In this document: positions 58,947 through 64,000 of the stretch, piece by piece
Layout: every line of letters begins with the position of its first letter
Position numbering within the stretch: the first letter of the stretch is position 1
Assembly: GCA_029718625.1 (NCBI GenBank)
Contig: CM056380.1
Coordinates: forward strand, 102,448,479 to 102,512,478
DNA from: Synaphobranchus kaupii
Taxonomy: Eukaryota > Chordata > Actinopteri > Anguilliformes > Synaphobranchidae
Length of the DNA stretch: 64,000 nt
Direction of reading: 5' to 3'
Program-made: the position numbers and the translations under genes
Notes under the pieces: model-generated
Database searches by the model: none
The model's input: only the letters and a program-made list of their open reading frames with translations
What the model was told of the DNA's origin: nothing

Positions 58947-59817
58947 CATGTGCATTGATTGTCTCACTATTTATTGTCTTTAATAAGAATTTACGGACAA
59001 GTGTCACCAACCGAAACAGGCCTGTCAAAACAATACCGTTTATTTTGGTAGTGACTGTTTCGGTTGTGACAATTTTGGCTCATTTCGGCCACAAAACAAA
59101 AGATTTAGCAAGCACATGGTTAGCAACCACTTCTCTGTGCAGATGCACCTTCCTTTTAAACAAATCTGCAGTTATGAAATCAACTTTTTTTCTCTAATAT
59201 GAAAACTTGGGTGTTTGGGTGTGACCTCTCTAAAAACCAAAGACTCATTTTCATACTTTGAAGGACAATTATATCAAAACGCTAAAACCTAGCTACTCAC
59301 CATGTGGCCTTGATTCATATGAAGGCTGTCTAATTTCCTGGTAAAAAAAAGGGGTGTGTGGTTACAAGCAGGTTCACTGCACAGACTCAAACAGTGTACG
59401 TTTCGGTTGTGACGTAAAAACTGGGGACAGCATTTTTTCGAATTATAACATTTATTACAAAACAGATTGCATTATTTTAACTTATATTTGATAAAAATTC
59501 ACATGCTTTATTGAATGAGACAAGTCAAATAATTGGCAAAAATATTTTAGGTATTATTTTTTAATGCACCAGTTTAAGGGTTGATAGTGGGGACAGCCAT
59601 CTCCCAATAGGAATTTATGCTCCCAAGAGTATAAGTGTTGATTTTGGATAAATGTAACTATTATTACTGCAATTTATATCTTGGATTATATTAAAACATA
59701 ACATGATCTAATGAATTATATAGCACTGAAAGATGTTATTGGTCAATTTCTTACTTTTATCAGAGAGGGACAGCAATTTGCATGACTTTTGTAGAATGGC
59801 CCATATACAGTTGAAGT

Positions 59818-60165
59818 CGAAAGTTTACATAACCTTAGCTAAATCCATTTAAACTCAGTTTTTCACAATTCCTGACATTTAATCCTAGTAAACATTCCGT
59901 CTTAGGTCAGTTAGGATCACAACTTTATTTTAGGAATGTGAAATGTCAAAACAATAGTAGAGAGAATGATTTATTTCAGCTTTCATTGCTTTCATCACAT
60001 TCCCAGTGGGTCAGAAGTTTACATACATTCTGTTAGTATTTGGTAGCATTGCCTTTAAATTGTTTAACTTGGGTCAAACGTTTTGGGTAGCCTTCCACAA
60101 GCTTCTCACAATAAGTTGCTGGAATTTTGGCCCATTCAGGTTTGTAGTCCTCCTTGCTTACGGTT
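59818..60165 (-). mobile_element. One end of a Sleeping Beauty-type Tc1 element
   Basis: After TA, CAGTTGAAGTCGAAAGTTTA begins a left end with the IR/DR layout, including the inner CCAGTGGGTCAGAAGTTTAC (about 60002-60021). It continues into the transposase C-terminus on the minus strand and breaks off at about 60165. Confidence 0.8.
60042..60134 (-). pseudogene. Sleeping Beauty-type transposase, last 31 residues
   Basis: The minus strand encodes WAKIPATYCEKLVEGYPKRL followed by TQVKQFKGNAT, the C-terminal block of salmonid-type Tc1 transposases. Everything upstream, including the catalytic triad, is missing. Confidence 0.75.
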
Positions 60166-60179
60166 AACATTTTCTAGAC

Positions 60180-61297
60180 GTTTTTATTTAAAAAATAAGT
60201 TCGGTAGGGAAAGAGAATAAAAAATTATTACGTATGAAAGATGCTACACAGTGTAGTCTACAAACAAGGTATAAAAAAAAAAGTGTCCAAAAGATCAGAA
60301 GAAAGACAAGATCCTGGACAGGGCTTTTGTTTGAAGTTTAACATGTGGTGAATGAGGACAGTTATTGCAGACAGGGGGTTTGGCTTTTTTAAAGTTTATT
60401 TCCATAAGTCTATACACAGTTCATTTATTGAATATCCGTGTGATTCTACATTTATTTAAAACAATTACACCTAAATAATATACACTAAATTCAATTAAGC
60501 TAATAACTAGATAATACAGGAAAAAGGTATACAGTTTATTACCAATCAGCAGAAATTATCATTTCATATTGGCTGTTTTTTTTTTGAGAGGATCATGAGG
60601 GTTTGTGGGCAGAGTATGAGGGTGGTGAGCTCTTGATACCTTTGGTTTTAATCTGAATCAGCTGAATCTTAAATATTTACATTTAGCCTGAGCTTTCCCA
60701 TGTATGGTAGTCTGTAAGGGGACCTTCACTTTTATGGAAAACATCAGCAACTTGTATTTCAAGGGTTACTAGAATTTACATTCCAGTTCACTTCTTAATA
60801 AAAATCCCAAATGACGCAAACTTTACATCCATTTCAACAAAGGAAGCACTTTCTGCGAGGGAGCACAGTTTTTTATCCTCGCTGACTATTTCAGCTGCAG
60901 TCTAGTCACATACAGTCTAGATTTCAAAAATTGAAACAATATTTCAGTCTCCAAGCTGGAGTCAAGGTAGGGTCCTTTTTAATCCACTAATTTCAGGAAA
61001 CAAATTAAAATGGTAATTAATATGATTAATATGATGATATTCTGTGGGGATGTCACAAATATTCTGTGGATTTGGCCCATAAGTACCACTTTTAAAATAC
61101 TCTAGTCCTCATGAATGAGTAATTGAAGGAACCCGCAATGAAGAGAAAAGCACCGTCTCCCTCTCAGCGAGGGGAGACATATTTAGTAATGTAGTGCACA
61201 CTCATATCAAGAGACACTTACAAAAAATGACTAACTCATCACAAAAAGTTTGATGAAGAAAAAAGGTGAGGTCCACACCCATTAGCTGGACTCGGGT
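60180..61297 (-). other. Likely 3-prime UTR of the CYP2-like gene, and flanking DNA
   Basis: Lies directly after the P450 stop codon on the minus strand. Candidate AATAAA signals on that strand are at 60535-60540, 60452-60457, 60425-60430 and 60395-60400. No transposon ends were recognised in the stretch. The actual UTR end cannot be fixed without transcripts. Confidence 0.5.
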
Positions 61298-61485
61298 TTA
61301 TACCCGGCTCACAGCGCAAAGCTGGTGGGGGGAAGGGTTGAGGGTGAACCCTACGGTTGGTGTCAGGTCCAACTCGTCCTCGGACACCCCCGGTGGTGGT
61401 GAGAAGCGGAACCTTTGCAAAAGGAAGGTGAAGAAGAGGAAGATCTCCACCCTGGCCAGGCCCTCCCCCAGACAGGCCCGTCGCC
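61298..61485 (-). CDS. Last coding exon of a CYP2 (CYP2K-like) cytochrome P450
   Basis: Haem-thiolate mono-oxygenase of the endoplasmic reticulum, oxidising steroids, fatty acids or xenobiotics. This exon encodes the last 62 residues: [19 protein letters not shown] (the C is the haem-ligand cysteine), then [27 protein letters not shown] and [14 protein letters not shown] before TAA at 61298-61300. The upstream edge is a splice acceptor on the minus strand (TTGCAG ending at 61486). The exon opens in phase 1 at the G of the GRRxC motif, as the final exon of vertebrate CYP2 genes does. The SEDELDLTP...[11 protein letters not shown] tail is most like fish CYP2K, but other CYP2 subfamilies are possible. 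Earlier exons must lie beyond 61485, probably outside the window. No lesion is visible, though a lone exon or pseudogene copy cannot be excluded. Confidence 0.85.
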
Positions 61486-61963
61486 CTGCAAGTATGAGAT
61501 AATCACAGCACCTAAATACAGCTACAAGAGAGAGAGAGATAATCATAGTATCTAAATACAGCTACAAGACAGAGAGAGAGATAATCACAGTACCTAAATA
61601 CGTTAGGGAGAATGCGAGGGCAGTGAATGTGACTTGTTTGCTCGAACATGCAGGACGGCAGTTGCATTGGCTAATTGCACTGAATTGTCGACAGGTGGGT
61701 TTCTCTGCACTCAGGCATCGGGTAGAGACCAGACAGAGCTGGGCTTTTACAGCCTCCACATGTACTATGTCAACTAATTGTTTTTATTAGTGTTTTAATT
61801 AGCAACTCCAATTCCATAATTTTTTTATTTTTTCCTCTCAATTGGATAATTATTCACTTGATTGTGCCGTTTGAGTGCTTACAGAGCCCCACTGGAGGAT
61901 AACAGTTGAATTACGAATTTAAATCCCTCTGAGTCATGTGGTTAAGATAAACTGGTGCATAAA
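61486..61963 (-). other. Intron of the CYP2-like gene, with minisatellite
   Basis: Begins with the acceptor of the last intron. A repeat of about 40-42 bp (ATAATCACAG...CTAAATACAGCTACAAGA...AGAGAG) occurs at 61499, 61539 and 61581, within about 15 bp of the splice site. The remainder has no recognisable feature. Confidence 0.6.
61499..61602. repeat. 40-42-bp minisatellite next to the splice acceptor
   Basis: Two full and one partial unit, each with AGAGAGAGAGATAATCA and CTAAATAC words. On the minus (gene) strand it supplies the CT-rich tracts upstream of the acceptor. Confidence 0.8.
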
Positions 61964-62036
61964 CTGGAATTTATGAAATTGGCGATGACCTATCACCGGG
62001 GCGGTGATAGGTCATCGCCAATTTCATAAATTCCAG
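61964..62036. repeat. Perfect 34-bp inverted repeat with 5-nt loop
   Basis: Arm 1 (61964-61997) starts CTGGAATTTATGAAATTGGC and arm 2 (62003-62036) is its exact inverse, separated by GGGGC. No mismatch in 34 pairs. It could be a template-switch product or the junction of an inverted duplication. Confidence 0.9.
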
Positions 62037-62708
62037 CCCTGGACCATGTATATAGAATTTCAGGATTGTATTGAGCCATTAATTAAAAAAACATTTTTAA
62101 GGTTTATAGCGGTCCCCGTGGACAGATTTGGACATAGCTTGGCATACATCCTCACAAATGTTATTCTCGAGTTTTGTTCAAATTCGATGAACGTTCAATG
62201 AGTTATGACCATTTATTTGATAGGCCACGCCCAATCTCGCATTGATTGGCTCACAGTTCCCGTAGTTATTGTCAGATATAGCTGGCTTATAGTGAGCAAG
62301 TATAATTAGGTACACTAATGATATGTACCAAGTCTGGTCCAAATTGGTCAAGAAACAAAAAAGCCATATGGAAAAAACTATTTAGCATATTATGGAAATT
62401 AGCAGAAAATCCAATATGGCGGACTTTCATGATATTGTGCATGCAGGTACATGTGCTTCCAGGGAATACTCATAGCAAATTTGGTGTGAATTGGACAAAG
62501 GGTGTGGGAGATATTACATTACAAAAATCCAAGAAAACAACAGTATGCCTCGGCAAGCTAATTTACTATCTAAGTTGTTTGCGTAAAACTAATAAAACTA
62601 GAAATTCTGTTATGCACCTCTGTAATTTATTGTTGAAAGCATCCAATTAGACATTGCAAACACCGTTGTTAAGGTTATAATGGAACGCATGACTTGGGGG
62701 GTGGGGGG
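62037..62708. other. Probable CYP2-like intron, degenerate repeat-like sequence
   Basis: Phrases such as GTACCAAGTCTGGTCCAAAT and AATTTGGTGTGAATTGGACA recall a degenerate repeat common in fish, but I cannot name it. A G-rich run at 62693-62709 precedes the LINE. Confidence 0.4.
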
Positions 62709-64000
62709 GATGGTCTGGCAGCCCACTATAATTCAGCCTTATCCCTCAGCCTTGACTTTCTTGCCCCCCTCAAAACCCGGACTGTCTCCTTCTCTCATCC
62801 TGCCCCTTGGTTCACTACTGAACTCCGCTCCATGAAGGCCACCGGCCGCCAACTAGAGAGGCTCTTTAAAAAATCTGGCCTCATTGTTCACCACGAGGCC
62901 TTCAAAGAGCATGTGAGGACCTATAAAGAAGCTCTCTCCAAAGCTAGGACCCAATACTACTCCACTCTTATTGGCGACCAGCAAAATAACCCCAGAATGC
63001 TGTTCTCCACTATCAACCATCTACTCCGCCCCATTGATGTCCCCCACCCCACTGATGCCCTCAACCTCTCCTCCAAGTTCCTGGACTTCTTCCAGGCCAA
63101 AGTGGATTCCATTTACCAACAGCTACTGCAGCCTGCCAGCCCTCCCCTCCACATACACGTCACCCACAGGATGTGCCTCCCCTCCTTCTCCCCTGTGGAT
63201 GCTTCCCGGGTCGTTGAGCTGGTCACCAAAGCCAAGGCCTCCACCTGTCCTTTGGACTCCATGTCCACTAACTTGGTCAAGGCATCCCTACCTACCCTGT
63301 GCCCCATGGTTGACATCATCAATACCTCCCTGGCATCTGGCATAGTACCCTCCAGCTTCAAAATGGCCACTGTCACCCCCATTCTCAAGAAGCCAGGCCT
63401 GGACCCGGGTGCCCTCAACAATTACCGACCGATCTCCAACCTTCCTTTCCTCAATAAAATACTGGAAAGAGCAGTTGCCGCCCAAGTTCTGCAGCACATG
63501 TCAAACCATGAGCTCCATGAACCCTTCCAATCTGGCTTCAGAGCACACCACAGCATGGAAACTGCCCTCATAAAAATCATTAATGACATCATCGCCGCTG
63601 ATTCCGGTCTCATCAGTATTCTCATTCTCCTGGACCTCTCTGCAGCTTTCGATACAGTCTCCCACACCATCCTCCTCAACCGTCTTTCTGAATACGTTGG
63701 CCTCACCAGTGTAGCTCTCTCCTGGTTCCAGTCATACCTCTCCAACAGGAAACAGTTTGTGACCATCAGAGACTCCAGTTCCACCCCAGCCCCAGTCAAC
63801 CAAGGCGTGCCCCAGGGCTCTGTGCTTGGACCCCTCCTTTTCACCATCTACATGCTCCCCCTTGCTCAGATCATCCGCCACCACGGTCTCAGTTTCCACT
63901 GCTATGCTGACGACACACAGTTGTATCTCAATACCAAACCATCCGCTCAGCTCCCCCCACAGTCACTTGTTAACTGCCTGCATAAAATAAGATCCTGGTT
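62709..64000 (+). CDS. CR1/L2-group LINE ORF2 (reverse transcriptase), runs off the window
   Basis: An open frame of 430 codons without a stop, from DGLAAHYNSAL to the right edge. The first Met (62832) is internal, and the 5-prime end is truncated just after the endonuclease domain. In order: HPAPWFTTELRSMKATGRQL, the linker, TPILKKPGLDPGALNNYRPI, FQSGFRAHHSMETALIKI, box A LLDLSAAFDTVSH (first catalytic D), NQGVPQGSVLGPLLF and CYADDTQLYL (catalytic DD). It reverse-transcribes its own RNA at the target site. It is a different lineage from the L2 at 23722 (FDTVSH versus FDTVNH, different linker). It is probably L2/Maui-like; Rex1 is the alternative. No lesion is visible in the window. It sits in the presumed CYP2-like intron, antisense to that gene. 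Confidence 0.9.

Larger units (their letters stand above)
56815..59815. mobile_element. Roughly 3-kb TIR element with repeated CGGTTGTGAC motif
   Basis: The ends TATGGGCCATTCTACA and TGTAGAATGGCCCATA are inverted, extending to about 34 bp with mismatches (AAGTC(G/A)TGCAAATTG). TA lies just outside both (56813-56814, 59816-59817). A Tc1 element is nested at 57373-58946, leaving about 1.4 kb of its own sequence. Inside, GTTTCGGTTGTGAC or its inverse occurs at 56995, 57330, 59003, 59057 and 59400, with a variant at 57352. No transposase ORF recognised. Family unknown to me. Confidence 0.65.

Noticed and set aside
61562..61759. Upstream P450 exon in the minus-strand frame here
   Set aside because: The peptide has no P450 landmark (no ExxR, PERF or I-helix words). 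It lies in the intron next to the minisatellite.
1..64000. CRISPR array, operons, phage or plasmid modules
   Set aside because: No short regularly spaced repeats, no prokaryotic gene layout or ribosome-binding sites. The content is clearly vertebrate.

Overview
This window looks like a gene-poor, transposon-rich stretch of a teleost genome. The evidence is AT-rich non-coding DNA, vertebrate-type LINEs with RT domains, several Tc1/mariner, hAT-like and Harbinger-like DNA transposons, LTRs, microsatellites, and one spliced vertebrate exon. A LINE tail with a GGATA-loop hairpin followed by TGTAA repeats, together with a tRNA-derived SINE with a related tail, closely resembles the eel UnaL2/UnaSINE pair. 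An elopomorph (eel, conger, tarpon group) is therefore my best guess, but it is not proven. Nothing here is bacterial, and there is no operon or CRISPR array.

Layout. 1-9 kb: a degraded long solo LTR (A) split by an L2-type LINE, a 98-bp tandem repeat, a Harbinger-like end, and a small inverted-repeat element split by a chimeric Tc1-type foldback. 9-13 kb: a solo LTR with a 5-bp duplication (TATAG), itself interrupted by a second solo LTR (B) with a 4-bp duplication (TAGT), then a TTAA-flanked MITE. 13-17 kb: mostly featureless, plus Tc1 relics. 17.8-26.4 kb: two copies of one element with GGGCCCTATCTT ends and 3-bp duplications, in opposite orientations. The second copy carries a 2.3-kb L2 insertion whose ORF is broken by one stop codon. 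27-35 kb: Sleeping Beauty-like ends around a palindromic core, other copies of that core, another foldback, and a hAT-like MITE. 36-38 kb: the third copy (C) of the long LTR. 39.9 kb: the SINE. 41-52 kb: MITEs, a Harbinger transposase relic, short perfect hairpins, and an internally deleted Tc1 carrying a 130-bp duplication. 54-55.5 kb: a Tc1-type element that looks complete (TA, 46-bp inverted repeats, uninterrupted DD34E transposase). 56.7-60.2 kb: nested TA-flanked elements, including a broken Tc1 transposase. 61.3-61.5 kb: the last coding exon of a CYP2 (CYP2K-like) cytochrome P450 gene on the minus strand. 62.7-64 kb: an open LINE reverse-transcriptase frame running off the window.

The only supported host gene part is the P450 exon. 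The rest is best read as the repeat-filled region downstream of that gene plus part of its last intron. The most unusual signal is that one palindromic core is found inside three different Tc1/mariner end families.
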